DNA of 64,000 nt from NCBI GenBank assembly GCA_944470555.2, contig OX104127.1:68285646-68349645 (forward strand), given 5' to 3'. The translations under genes were made by a program, and so were the position numbers. Of the stretch, positions 47,401-58,740 are shown piece by piece (positions within the stretch are counted from its first letter, which is position 1; each line of letters starts with the position of its first letter). This DNA comes from Heterobilharzia americana (lineage: Eukaryota; Platyhelminthes; Trematoda; Strigeidida; Schistosomatidae). The notes beneath the pieces were generated by a model. The model searched no databases. It had not been told where the DNA came from and saw nothing but the letters and a program-made list of their open reading frames with translations.

Positions 47401-47499
47401 AATAATAATAATAAGGATAACTCAAAGTTGTGTAGTTATCTTAGTGTGACTATGGATAGTAAATTAGGTCCTAAAAGCAATCCAGTAAATGACAATACT

Positions 47500-48100
47500 A
47501 CTTTTTTGAGATGAATGGGGATTTTTCAATGGTTCCCCAACTGATGTCAGTCCATGATGAATACTACTTCTAAATACTGTTTTATCACTGTATGATACAT
47601 CCAGTAGATCAACTGAAATAGGATTACAGTCTACCACAGTGGACAAGTTTTACGGTTATATTAACTTTAAATATCCGCAGAGTATCATAAAAATGATATT
47701 AGAGATTAAAACGCTCACTTTGAAGTAGATTTTCTCATCATGAATGAAAATCACTGATTGACATCATACACTAACTCGACTCATATATATGTCTCAAATT
47801 ACATTAGTACTTTTAAGAGATTTACAAATTTCAGGTATACTGTCAAAAGTCTATTGTAGAAACCTAACTTAGACAACTGGAGATTTGTGGGGATTAATTG
47901 ATTTCAGGGCAGCATTCATCACTGGTTGACATCAGTTAGAGAACCAGCAACATTGGACAGTTGTTCTGTCCACGTCTACGATTCCTCAATACTGCACACT
48001 CATGACCCCACCAGTTATCGAACCGACGACTTTTTAGGTTTCACAATGAGTACTTTACCATGATGAATACCACTTTCGAATCCCTAATTTGTTTAATCAA
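47500..48100. repeat. SINE family 2 fragments
   Basis: A short sense 3' end (47505-47575: GATTTTTCAATGGTTCCCCAACTGATGTCAG) and a separate antisense relic (47900-48065). No ribozyme core survives in either. Confidence 0.5.
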
Positions 48101-48640
48101 AGCAATAGAATCATTCTCCTGTTATCAAGTTTATTATAAATTGGATTTCAGTTTTACTTCTTAATTCTACTCAAGTTCTATGCTTATTCCGCTATCAAGT
48201 TCTTCTTACAGTATTCAAATATTTGTATGGATCTGAGACATGAAGACTTCACCAGATTAAAAAGGTAACAGTTCAAAGATAATATAAGAATTACACTAAA
48301 AACTGGTGAATATTTAGAAAGACTAGTAACTGAAGGAGAATACTCTTCATGAAATGATGTTAACTGAATAAAGACGAAGTAAAACTAAGCATAAAAAATT
48401 TCTTTTATCCTTTCTACTATAAGAGTTCAGGTGAGCCTGAAGTTCTAATGAGTCAGTAATGAAATTTAACTGAAAAATCAATAACTCAGTATAAGTGATT
48501 TCCTTTGACTTGTGAAGTTCCCACTTTTGAGGGTTACTAAATTTTGTCTTCACTTAATTTCTGTCGTTTCTACTTATTGACTAAAAATACTGTTCTCATC
48601 AAAAATGAATAAACAATTATCAAATTTTTGAGATGAATGG
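48100..48640 (+). other. Intron 6 sequence, no feature recognised
   Basis: AT-rich non-coding sequence. Confidence 0.5.
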
Positions 48641-48649
48641 AGATTTTTA

Positions 48650-48905
48650 ATTTAGAGGTAGTATTCATTATTGACTGACATCAGTTGGGGAACCACTGAA
48701 AATCTGGGAACACTCTATAGCCGTTTTGTCCTAGTATGGGACTCCTCAGCCGTATGCAACCGCTACATGGCTACAGATGCAAGTCATGACCTTCAGGTTT
48801 CATGGAGAACGCGCTAACCATTCAGCCAGTTGGTCGGTTGCCAATGGTTCACAATTTCCAACTGATGGTTTCTAACTGATATCAGTCCATGATGAATACT
48901 ACTTC
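48650..48905 (-). repeat. SINE family 2 copy with mutated hammerhead
   Basis: Antisense unit: ACTGACATCAGTTGGGGAACC to the tRNA-like part, closed by a short sense end at 48860-48905. On the minus strand the ribozyme reads GGCTGAGGAGTCCCATACTAGGACAAAACGG, so G12 is A and it is inactive. Confidence 0.6.
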
Positions 48906-48954
48906 TAAATTAAAAATCCCCATTCATCTCAAAAATACATTACTCTCTAGTGCT

Positions 48955-49325
48955 CTGCTCATTAGTGACTTGCTTCCAGATGAATATCACGAAGCTCTAA
49001 TGAAAAGCCGTGACCTGTGAGGTCAACCAGTCGGAAGTGAACTAGATGCTAACTGAAGACAGACCTTGGCTGATAGTCACGCTATATCATGGTGAATTGA
49101 CAGAAGTTGGAAATTGTGAAGCATTGGAAACCGACCCAGTGACTGGATTGTTAGTGCATTCGCCGTGAAACTTGAAGGTCCTGAGTTCGATCCCAAGCTG
49201 GGTTGCGGTTGCGTACTGCTGAGGAGTCACATACTAGAATGAAACAGCTGTCGAGTGCTCCCAGATTTTCAATGGTTCCCCAAATGATGTTAGTCCATGA
49301 TGAATACTACTTCTAAATTAATTAA
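48955..49325 (+). repeat. SINE family 2, long sense copy; left arm of an inverted pair
   Basis: Full-length form with body, tRNA-like part (GAGTTCGATCCC B box), GCGTACTGCTGAGGAGTCACATACTAGAATGAAACAGCTGTCGAG and tail. The core bases are intact but stem II (GTCA/GAAT) no longer pairs. 49000-49320 is repeated in inverted orientation at 51896-52211, with the same ribozyme mutations. Confidence 0.7.
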
Positions 49326-49388
49326 TTGTAAATTATTTGATTAATAACTAATGTGATATTATTTTAAAGTGTATTTTTTAAAATTTAG

Positions 49389-49729
49389 CCTAGTTTAAAA
49401 AGTTGGACTGAAAGACTCGAAGAAATAAGCAGTGATAGGAGCTTTAAATGTCCTACGATCAATATGGCGACTGCAGTAACCAATGATTATCGTATACCTG
49501 GTCGACGTCGTGCTCATACTCTACCAGTATACTTTTATGAATTTCAGCACAGGACAACCTCAGTACCAATGCCTCAATGGACTGGTACTATGCATGGTTA
49601 TGAAATTGAATATGTTTTTGGTATACCATATAGTCCTCAATTTCAAGCTACATTTTATCGATTCACAGATGAAGAACGTCGACTTAGTGATATAATGATG
49701 ACATACTGGGCTAATTTTGCACGTACAGG
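49389..49729 (+). CDS. AChE: Acetylcholinesterase exon 7 (catalytic histidine)
   Basis: Reads PSLKSWTERLEEISSDRSFKCPTINMA, then VYFYEFQHRT, PMPQWTGTMHGYEIEYVFGIPY and a C-terminal helix DIMMTYWANFARTG. The catalytic His is that of MHGYEIEYVFG (about residue 532), a very strong family match. The Cys in FKCPT fits a conserved disulfide. The acceptor TTTAG|CCTAG and donor CAGG|GTAAGT are good. The exon is 341 nt, ending with two bases of a Gly codon. The exon sits between two inverted SINE copies. Confidence 0.95.
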
Positions 49730-50290
49730 GTAAGTTAATTCCGTGAATAGTTTTTGTAACCTCATCTCATTAATTTGATACGAATACTTCTTATCATTTT
49801 AACTGAAATTTGTATAAGTGTTTGTGGTTTGTTAAAGTTATCTAACGATTCAGCTTTATCTTTATGGTTTCAAGAAAAATCATTGAAAAAAACTGACTTT
49901 AAAGAATAAATCCATTACATGTATCTTAATAGAAACCTTAGTTTTACGGATTAATTATATTTCTACTTCATTTCATCTTCAGGTGAAATATATTTTCATC
50001 TTGCTTATTAACCATTAACTAGTCTAAATGTAAAGCCTTGAAAAATTCTCCTATATGCTTAAAATGTCATTAATTCAAGATTTCCAAGCCTTTCAAATTG
50101 AATATGAATGAATGAAAACTACTATTACTATTCAGTGATATAAGGAATGGTGTACTGTGTAGTTTGGGTGGACACCTTTTATATGTATCTACATGAAGAT
50201 AGCTTAGAGGATCACTTTTTTCTTATAACAAAGAAAATTCACAAGCTATTGTTGTTTTAATACTTGTCATTCCCCTTAGCTAAACAGGAA
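49730..50290 (+). other. Intron 7, 5' part
   Basis: Donor GTAAGT at 49730, AT-rich. Confidence 0.55.
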
Positions 50291-50520
50291 CAAATCATTT
50301 AACCTCTGTTGACAGATAGTCTCTTCTGTGGATGCCTTGTTGTTGCTCAGATATTCATTATGTTGTATTCCTCTTGGTGACTAGCAGTCGAATCCGAGAT
50401 GTGTATTTCGTCTTATTTGGGATTTGTCAGTTGGATGTATCTGCACTCCGATGATTGATACTGGTTCCAATGAAACTCGATCCCAGTATCCATCGCCTCA
50501 AACACCAGTTGACTTCCTGA
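50290..50520 (-). repeat. Decayed Smalpha-like SINE
   Basis: Carries the family flank (AGTCTCTTCTGTGGATGCC) and an antisense hammerhead relic (TTCGTCTTATTTGGGATTTGTCAGTTGGATGTA). On the minus strand the core reads CTGACAA and not CTGANGA. Confidence 0.5.
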
Positions 50521-51870
50521 ATTCCGAGATGAAAATAGATTCTCAGACTATTTCAATTATTCTATTACTTTCAATTTGACTTTAAATTTCCATCCACAAG
50601 TGAACAGACTTAAATATCTTGCGTGACACTTATCCGAAAAAAAGTTCCACAGGTGAATCCAAAAAATTTCCATGATGTTGTACAGTATGACTCATTCCTC
50701 ATCTTTATGGTTTCTTTTACTGTTGACACTAATTTTGAGCTATATTTTGATAAACTTGTGCATAGATGAATAAAGCAGACATATATTTTCCCTGTCCTTC
50801 ATGAAGAATCATTACTGAAGTACTATGAGAGTAGAATTCTGGCATTTTGGGCATTCTGAATGATGTTGAGAATGTAACTCATCGGTTATAAACAAATCAA
50901 GAAAGTCACACGACGTTCTAATCCTGTTTCAACGGTTTGACTATCTTTCATATTCTTTGATTTAATCAGTATTAAAATATTCAAAATGTCTTCATTTAGT
51001 GTTGCGTCGTTCTTATCATTTTTGTCAGGTGTCGATTCGTTAAACAAGGCTTCAGTCAAATATTACTACTGAACAACATGAGTAGTTGGAAACCAAACAG
51101 GTTGATCTGTAAACTTCTTCCTTCAGATCAAAGTGACTTAAACACCAGGTGGTCACTTCGCTTGTTTATAACCAAGCTCATTAGTGATGTGCCCGAAAAA
51201 ACTCAGCTTTCAGATCCTACACCGGAGTTGTACACTTGAAAACAAATCAGCTGTGAGAAATGTTGACATGAACCGTACAATCTGAAAATCACTTGGAAAT
51301 TGTTTACCTTATTTAAGATGATTCAGTTGGTCCAAACAATTTCGCTCCATGCGATCGGCCTGAAACGAGTAAAACGGTTCTCCACTGGTCAGATCACTCT
51401 CATCTGGCTGATGAAATACAACAGATTAACCTGTATAGTTAGAAATAGTTCATTTTGGTTAGGGCTTCAATCAGCAATTTCTTTATCAACTTAACTATCT
51501 TTCCGATGATTATCGCTCTCTCCCATCCTATTGCGTTTGTGTGTGTGTGTGTGTGACAGAATGTGTATAAAATGCCTGAGCTCTTTCCTAGGAATTCTTA
51601 TCTTCTTAGGGTCTACCATTCTAAATCTGAATCGAGCGAGAACTACAGTTTTAACAGGATGGTAACGGTCCACTTTATTTTTGCGTTTCTTATACGCTGT
51701 TTCCAATCTAGAGCAATTAAAATATCAAATGATGCGAAAAATTGACTTGCTTTAATCAATTTGATAGAAAATTACAGGTTTCAAGAGGCGAAAACACATA
51801 TCACGCAATTGATGTCACATGACTTGAATGAATAGATGTACAAAAAAAGAACTAATAATTAGGATTATTT
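50520..51870 (+). other. Intron 7 sequence
   Basis: AT-rich, with a GT microsatellite at 51538-51555. No gene recognised. Confidence 0.5.
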
Positions 51871-52215
51871 TTGAGGTGAATGGGGATTATTAATTTAGAG
51901 GTAGTATTCATCATGGACTAACATCAGTTGGGGAACCATTGAAAATCTGGGAGCACTCGACAGCTGTTTCATTCTAGTATGTGACTCCTCAGCAGTACGC
52001 AACCACAACCCGACTTGGGATCGAACTCAGGACCTTCAAGTTTCACGGCGAATGCACTAACAATCCAGTCACTGGGTCGGTTTCCAATGCTTCACAATTT
52101 CCAACTTCTGTCAATTCACCATGATATAGCGTGACTATCAGCCAAGGTCTGTCTTCAGTTAGCATCTAGTTCACTTCCGACTGGTTGACCCCACAGGTCA
52201 CAGCTTTTCAATGCA
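51870..52215 (-). repeat. SINE family 2, long antisense copy; right arm of an inverted pair
   Basis: The reverse complement of 49000-49320 with only a few differences (e.g. CCAACTGATG against CCAAATGATG). It shares the same ribozyme changes, so the two copies come from one duplication and not from two separate insertions of the family. Confidence 0.75.
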
Positions 52216-52369
52216 AACATGCAAACATTTATTTTTTCTGGCATAATAAATCTTAACTTCCCAGTATTGTCTTCTGTTCCTTTCAATAGCGTGGGGATAG
52301 TATTTTCAGTGATCAGTATAAACTGTAATGTCTCAAAGTCTTAAGTGTAAAACGATAATTCCTAATTCA

Positions 52370-52850
52370 ATTTCGAGGTTTTTGGGGATTTATTTATTGA
52401 TTTCAGGTTGGTATTCATTGTGGACTAGTTCAAGTGATGTTAATCAGTGATGAATACAACGTTTAAAAATTAAAATCCTCATAAACTTCAAACTATATTA
52501 CTGTGTAGTCCTCATTGGCACCATGCTTTGAGATGGATATCCCAAAATTCTGATGAGGACCCGTGACCAGTATGGTTAACCAGTCGGAAGTGAAGCGGAA
52601 ACCGACTGAACACCTTGAATGATAGTCACGCTATATCGGAAACTAACTGACCAATGAATTCCGACTCAGTGGGTCAGCGCCAAAATGATCATCGTGAGAT
52701 ACCTAGAGTTCCTGGGATCGACCCCTTAGTAGGTTGTAGACATTCACTAATGAGGATTCCCTTCCTCGAACGAAATAGTTGTCCAGTGCTTCCAGGTTTC
52801 TTCAAATGACATTGGTCTGTAATGAATACAATCTTGAAACTGACATGCAC
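52370..52850. repeat. SINE family 2 copies, decayed
   Basis: A short antisense end (52400-52470), then a sense long-form copy (52500-52840) with tRNA-like remnants and CGAACGAAATAGTTGTCCAGTGCTTCCAGG. The ribozyme core is lost (AATGAGGATTCCC). Confidence 0.55.
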
Positions 52851-53089
52851 TGTTGGTCATTAAATGAACAATGTGTCAAGCTTCTAAACATTTTCTGACA
52901 TTCTTTTTATTCCATCTGTCCAATACTTTCGTGTTTCATCAGTTGAATCATTGTTAACAATTGTGAACATGTAAAGAGGTCATTCTGCCTGACCTCATTC
53001 GTTACACAATACTTCATGTATGTGACAGTCGCCTAATCAATCATAAAAATAGTGGAGAATATTTGTAGCTCAGCTGGATGATCTTGGTT

Positions 53090-53165
53090 GTATTGTGTTC
53101 TCTGAGCTGGGTTGTTTAATCATGGAGCTTTCATCTTCTTTCTAGACGAAATCATCAGCACTAAC
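53090..53165 (-). ncRNA. PLE-type hammerhead relic without stem I
   Basis: Core CTGATGA (53158-53152), stem II with one mismatch, GAAA, and a perfect AGCT/AGCT stem III are present. The 5' flank AAGTTAGTG cannot pair with the 3' AGAGAACAC, so stem I is missing and cleavage is unlikely. Confidence 0.55.
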
Positions 53166-53317
53166 TTTAGTATGAAGTGAGCTGTCATTATCTCTCCGTG
53201 AGTGATTTAGTAGCTTGCCCTGACAAACTGGTTTGTGATTGGTTATTTCCGTTGATTGTTGTCATTGATCAAACAGATTTTCTTGTAAGCTGTTCCTCTG
53301 TTTGACCTTTGATCCTT

Positions 53318-54110
53318 CTATCGTTTGTGATTTTCAGTATTGGTCGATAGATTAGGTCTATGTCTATACATCTGTTGTTTGCTGACTGACTGACCTGAAT
53401 GACAAGCTTCTAGGAATTCTCTGACATTCTTCGTGTTTCCTCTGTCCAAAATTTCTACATTGTAGAAATTGAATTCATGTCTATAGTTGTTATCTATGTG
53501 CATTGAAATGAGTGACGAAATGTGGTGGCGTTTAATAGCCAATTGGTTTTCAAGTAGACGAAGGAGAAGAGGGTGGCCACTTTGTCCAATACAGTGCTGA
53601 CTACAGTTATTGCAGTTGATTTTGTAAATGAAATTCGGTTTGTCTTCTTTGGTTGTTGCATCCTTTGGTTTGCACAATTGTGCTCGCAAGGAATTTGTTG
53701 GTTTATGAGCCACACCAATTCCACCAAGTGGTCTCAGCAATCTTGTCATGATTTCTGATACATTCTTTATGTATGGTAGGAAGATGCATTTGTTGATTTG
53801 TGTTGATGACTTTGTGGTTGGTGATGCACTGGATAGGCATCTTCTGACAAACTTTCGTGGGTAGCCGTTCTTCTTTAGGGTGGACATCAAGTAATTTTCT
53901 TCGTTTCTCAGTGTTTTTGTGTTGCAGTGTGTTTTCGCTCTTTTGAATAGAGTCTTCACGCAACTGATTTTGTGTGTTGTTGCTACTGTAGTTGAGGATT
54001 TGGTCAGTGTTTGTTGTCTTCCTGTACACTTGGGTTTCCAGCTTTCCGGCATTTGTCCTACTGACTAAAACATCCAGGAATGGTAGTTGGTTGTTTGACT
54101 CTTTCTTCAT
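53318..54110 (-). pseudogene. PLE thumb, linker and GIY-YIG endonuclease, frameshifted
   Basis: Two overlapping frames: 53703-54110 (KKESNNQLPFLDVLVSRTNAGKLETQVYRKTTNTDQIL) and 53318-54052 (PRKFVRRCLSSA, IFLPYIKNVSEIMTRLLRPLGG, FIYKINCNNCSQHCIGQSGH, HHISSLISMHIDNNYRH). The frame changes around 54000. The GIY-YIG Tyr is Cys. Confidence 0.75.
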
Positions 54111-54505
54111 TGTTTTTTTATGTCATTGAAAAAGTTGTTGATCAAACTGTGGGTGTTTTCTATTTCATCCTTTTTAATGATGACAAAAGTGTCATCCACA
54201 TAGCAAATCCAGATTTTTGGTTTGATCATAGGTAGGATAGTGGCTTCCAGTCTCTGCATCACTGCTTCTGCAATTCGTCCGGATATCGGTGATCCCATTG
54301 GGGTTCCTTTCATCCGTTTGTATCTCTTGCCGTTGAATTGGAAGTATGTTGTCAAACAAAAGTCGATGAGTTCCATCAGACTTGAAGATTTAGGTTTTAT
54401 GCGTTCTGTAAGGCTTATGTCTTCATTGAGCAGAAGGGACATAGTTTCCTTGGCCAATTGGAGTTCGATGGATGTGTATGGTGCTGTGACATCGGAAGAT
54501 ACCAC
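54107..54505 (-). pseudogene. PLE reverse transcriptase palm domain (YVDD)
   Basis: An open 132-codon segment, VVSSDVTAPYTSIELQL through YKRMKGTPMGSPISGRIAEAVMQRLE and PKIWICYVDDTFVIIKK. Motif A (DVTAPYTSI), motif B (GTPMGSPISG) and motif C (YVDD) are all intact, so the catalytic aspartates are present. Upstream it is cut by a stop near 54580, downstream by a stop at about 54107. Residue spacing fits the PLE RT. Confidence 0.85.
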
Positions 54506-54911
54506 TAACTCGTCGCTTTCTATGTTGATGTTTTTGATCTTTTCTAAGAATTCCGCTGGTAACTTGATGGAATGTCCTCATGGTTGAACGAGGTGTTTCA
54601 GCTTTCTCGAAAGTTCACTTGATATGTTGTATGTTGGAGTTCCTGGAAGTGAGACTATTGGTAGTAGAGGTATATGGCATTTGCATAGTTTTGGTTTGCC
54701 GTAGAACCGAGGAAGAACAGGTCCATTCAATTTTATTCTCCATTTGTCTTGCTTTGTTATTTCTTCTGCTTTGAAGAGTTTGTTAGAGGTTTTATTGATC
54801 TGGTTATCGAACTTCTGGATAGAGTTGATCTCAAGTGGCTGATACACATTTCAGACTTTGAGTAATTCCTCTGCCTTCTTAATACAGTCTTCTTTGTCCA
54901 TGACTACTGTA

Positions 54912-55287
54912 GTGCATCCTTTTTACGCTGGAAGTATAACGAAATCTCTCCCATTTTTCAGTCTTTTTAATGTTTTCTGTTCTTAAGTGTTAATTTGAAC
55001 ATGATGTCTCTTCTGCTTGGTTAGTGATACGATTGATTTCCGTATTTCTTGTTGAGTGACCTCATTTAATTCTGATGTTTTAAGTAACGATTCTTTGCAG
55101 CATTAGAATGGTCACTTAAAACATCAGAATTAAATGAGGTCACTCAACAAGAAATACGGAAATCAATCGTATCACTAACCAAGCAGAAGAGACATCATGT
55201 TCAAATGAACACTTAAGAACAGAAAACACTAAAAAGACTCAAAAATAGAAGAGATATCGTTATATTTCCAACAGTCAAAGGATGCAC
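54912..55287. repeat. Head-to-head inverted PLE segment
   Basis: 54961-55085 and 55114-55238 are near-exact reverse complements around a 28-bp spacer (centre about 55100), and similarity extends outward to about 54912 and 55287. Both arms encode the same PLE N-terminal stretch (EVTQQEIRKSIVSLTKQKRH). Confidence 0.85.
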
Positions 55288-55420
55288 ACCGGGGAGATAT
55301 TGACAGGTCACTTCATATCACTTCATACTGAAGTTGATGCTGATAATGCTGTCTAGAAAGACGATGAAAGCTTCACGATTAAACAACCCAGCTCAGAGAA
55401 CATAATACACCCATTGAATC
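55100..55420 (+). mobile_element. Truncated sense PLE copy joined to its terminal region
   Basis: Continues from the inverted centre on the plus strand (LKTSELNEVTQQEIRK, then KRLKNRRDIVIFPTVKGCTP). It jumps at about 55290 to the PLE terminal region with a hammerhead relic (CTGATAATGCTGTCTAGAAAGACGATGAAAGC; G8 is A). The RT and endonuclease between these are deleted. Confidence 0.65.
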
Positions 55421-56123
55421 ATTCATTATACAGAAATTCTACCTATCAAAAAATGCATAAGTGATTATTTTCCCATTTTTATACTGGGTGTAAATAAATT
55501 AAAATTGCAGAACATATCTCATTCATGTCTTTGGTTATTTTCTGTAATAAAGGGACACCGGGTTAAGCAGATGTATATTATATGGTTCTCGAATGTTACT
55601 GGTTTCAATTGGACCCATTTGGTGTTAGTATTTGCCTATGGGTAAAATTTTTATGCGTAACTATAAATATGTATCTCAGTTTTAAGTAATGCAAGTTTCG
55701 TCCCGTCGTAATATAAACGAAATTTAGTAAAATGTTTGGTCCATTGAACAAGGTTTATCTGTTCAGATGACACTTTTGTTGAAGAACTTCAAATCATTCT
55801 TGACCTACTCAGTAGTAATGAGTATGCATAAAAGTTTTTAGCTAAAAATATCTAATTAAAAAACTAAAGTACTCGCAGTTTCAAAGAAACTGCTGTTCCT
55901 AAGATTACAGTTTCGGGGTGATATCATCTGTGAAACTGTGACAAAGAGCCTAAGGGAAGCCAAAAAGAGACCATAAAATGCAACAGAGTTGTACTCTGGA
56001 TTCGACAGTCACCTCATGGTGACTTCGCTAATCAAAACCAGACCACAGGACTTAGCCTTTTCAATGTACATTTACTAGTTCAGCTGCTCCTGTGAAGCTA
56101 GTTACATTTTACGTACGCTTGGG
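55420..56123 (+). other. Intron 7 sequence, no feature recognised
   Basis: AT-rich non-coding sequence. Confidence 0.5.
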
Positions 56124-56774
56124 CAAGTCCGTCTTTGAATCACCGAACATCATACGTTATGAAGTCGATACACAACTCAATACTCTCTCATCTCGTCGAC
56201 ATTAGTCACCAGTTTAATATTCACAACACCTTCACAGTCATTTATCACATTCCTTCTAACCTCATCCATTCTCTAACAGTTCGTCTTTTACATACATCAG
56301 AAGCCATCGGAATCCAACTGAACAAGCTGAGTCTATGTATTCAGAAGAAATTCGTACAGCCTCTTTCTTTGACTTTGTCATCTGCATAGTTTATCTGTAT
56401 GACAACATCACCCTTCAATTCATTCACTCCACATGCCTTTATCAATATTATTATTATTATGGTTGTGATTATTGCTACAGGTTTTTGTCGCCTTGTTCTT
56501 CCTCCTCTTGTATGTAATTACCGTGACCAATTGACCACTTGACATAATAACTCGCTGTCTATTCTTTCTGTGTTCGTTAGTATTATGCAAACTATCGATT
56601 ATGCAACGATCTGTAAAACATTTCCCAAATTGTGCTACAGTTGTAATTACCTTGATTAATTATCACCCCACTGATACTTTTAGAGAGAATACTTTATATT
56701 AGTGTATAGACACTGATAAAAAACAAATTTCGTAGAGATATTTCTTCGCTCATATTGTTTGTTTTCTAAATGTC
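56124..56774 (+). repeat. 653-bp inverted repeat, right arm
   Basis: Counterpart of 38787-39440 in opposite orientation, 17 kb away. The shared frame YVMKSIHNSILSHLVDIS differs at about one residue over 80. Exons 6 and 7 of AChE lie between the arms. Confidence 0.85.
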
Positions 56775-56934
56775 GTATTACGAGAATTCCATAAGAGAGT
56801 TTGGATCCATCAGTGAGGAAAAAACTGAACAGAAATATTTCTTCGCTAGTATTTTTTCTTTGCATAATATTTTAGATTTGTTACGTCGTCATAATAATTT
56901 ACCAATCAGTATGCATTATTTATTACTATAATTA

Positions 56935-58740
56935 GTCACTTGGGTTCCTAGTTTGTCACAGGGATTCAGTAGAGAGTCACCATTCCACTCTCTTCTCGGC
57001 AGTCCCCTCAACCCGGCTCCACCACTGTCCACAAACTTTCGTTTCTTCCTCACACGATCTCCTCCATGTCACCTTCACCTCGGATGCCCAACTCGTCATT
57101 TCCCATTTGGATTCCACTTGACCACCTGGCTCGGCACGTGATGTCCTCGAATGGTGTTCTCAGTGTATGCCCAGTACATCTCCACTTTCTTCCGCATATC
57201 TGTTCCTCGTTGCTTATCCTTACTATTCTGGCCATCTGGTCCTCAGCGTCACTATCGAGTGAGGGTAGGCGGCAGCTGTTGATACAATGTATGTCTGTAG
57301 TTTGTTGGAAATGCTCTTCGTAACACACCAAGTCTCCCAACCACCACACAGAAGCACTGACTTGACTGATATTAGTGTTTGAAATCCTGATCTTGTTCAC
57401 GCTTTATGCTGAGTGCAGTGCACTACAGTGGATCTCCACACTGATTTCAGACTAATGAAGGAAGGCGTGTCTTGCTGTCTTTCCGATCCCGGCTTTGACG
57501 TGCTCACCTGTGCCACTGCCTATGTTTGAAACGATGCTGCCTTGCCTAGGCAGGTGAAAGAGACTTCTTCCTTTAGATTTCTCCCGTTCATGGTAATTGG
57601 TGCTTGTTGTTGGTCGGGTATCTTCATCACCTCTATGTTTTCTACGTCCACCTGGAAGAAATCCCTTCTTCGCCGCCTCGCCTCCTCTGCCAACTTGTTA
57701 GTTTTCGTCTGTAGATGTTCGAGTTTGTTCGACAAGACATTAGACATAAATCGTCATTGGCGAAATCCAAATCTTCCTCTGGGGTATTTTCCTTCGGTCA
57801 ACGCAGCCTATGCCCATCTTCTCGCTCCCCACAGTTTCTTACATGATCCAGTCCGTTCCAGTCGGCCACAATCAGGAAGGTCATCGGTGATAGTAGACGG
57901 CTACCTTGTCTTACTCCTGTCTCCTGTCTTCACTTCAAAGGCGTCACTGAGCTCTCCATTGGTGTGTGAATCACTTGGCGTGTAGCATCATATAGCATAT
58001 AGCTGTAGAATGAGGTGGATAAAGGTTTGTGGTACTAAAACCGTGGTGTTGAAGCAGCTGCCTGGCAAATTACTTCTTGGTCGACGCTGTCCAAGGCCTT
58101 TTCAAAGTCGATGAAGTTGAGGTGAAGATCCATTCGGCTGCCTTTCTATGCTCTCTTCTATAATGATGTGTAGCGTATATTTGCAACTTGATCCGCATAT
58201 GATTTGTTCTTCCTGAATCCAGCCAGCCAGCTAGCCAGCCATCCTGTTCCGGTGGTAATTTTGAATCCAGAGCATTGTTTAGTCTCTCCAGTATGACGCG
58301 GCTTAATATTTCGCTTGCTTCGAGTTGACGGGAACGGGGCATGATTCGGCGTCAGTTCTTGCGAATTCTTTCGTCACCCATCCTTGTTTGGGAGTTTGAC
58401 AAAGTAGCCCTTCTTCAAGTCAGTCGGCAGGTACCTTTCCTACCTTCAAAATCTTCTGTAATAGTGGTGTGAGCATGTCCGCAGTTGTCTCTGCTTCTGT
58501 TTTCAGTGCTTCTGGAGGAATTCCATTTAGTCCTGCTGACTTCGTGGTTTTCAGTAACTTTATGGTGTTCAGGACTTCACTTCTGCTTTTGTTGGAGGGT
58601 TTGTGTTCACTGGTAGATCTGTGGCTGGCGGTGGTATTTCTGGACTAGTTGCAGGTGGTGGTGGTCGATTCAAGAGTTTTTTGAAGTGGTCAGTCCATCA
58701 TTTCCTTTGTTTCTGCTGTTTGGTAACTCATTCAGTATGT
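56935..58740 (-). mobile_element. LINE (second family), antisense in intron 7, 5'-truncated
   Basis: On the minus strand from 58740: a HFKKLLNRPPP-type linker, ASEILSRVILERLNNALDSKLPPEQDG (58070-58342), then LDFANDDLCLMS (57750-57770), RDFFQVDVENIEVMKIPDQQQAPITMNGRNLKEEVSF, and the C-terminal block to CDKLGTQ near 56940. It carries a near-identical copy of the RT segment and odd junction seen at 29960-30500. Frameshifted throughout. Confidence 0.75.

Larger units (their letters stand above)
44054..47414 (+). mobile_element. LINE (second family), longest copy, in AChE intron 6
   Basis: From the shared 5' end (CTAGCCGGTCCTAAGCCCGG) through endonuclease, RT and C-terminal block to an AATAATAATAATAA tail at about 47401-47414. 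It is about 3.36 kb and looks near full length. The coding region is broken by at least six stops or frameshifts. The CAC repeat at 45728-45757 encodes an expanded poly-proline linker (four prolines in the 30446 copy). Related elements in schistosomes belong to the RTE group. I place it there by tail type and motif style, without a tree. Confidence 0.82.
53060..55095 (-). mobile_element. Penelope-like element, nearly complete, antisense in AChE intron 7
   Basis: Read on the minus strand from 55095: LKTSELNEVTQQEIRKSIVSL, a KG-CTTVVMD motif, FYGKPKLCK-PLLPIVSLPGTPTYNIS, SSDVTAPYTSIELQLAKE, FNGKRYKRMKGTPMGSPISG, the catalytic YVDD (54191-54202), LPFLDVLV, and the linker VAHKPTNSLRAQLCKPKD. Then a GIY-YIG-like FIYKINCNNC...CIGQSGHPLL (Tyr replaced by Cys). 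The 3' end at 53060-53165 has a PLE hammerhead lacking stem I. Two stops and one frameshift near 54050 break it. The least damaged PLE here. Confidence 0.85.
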
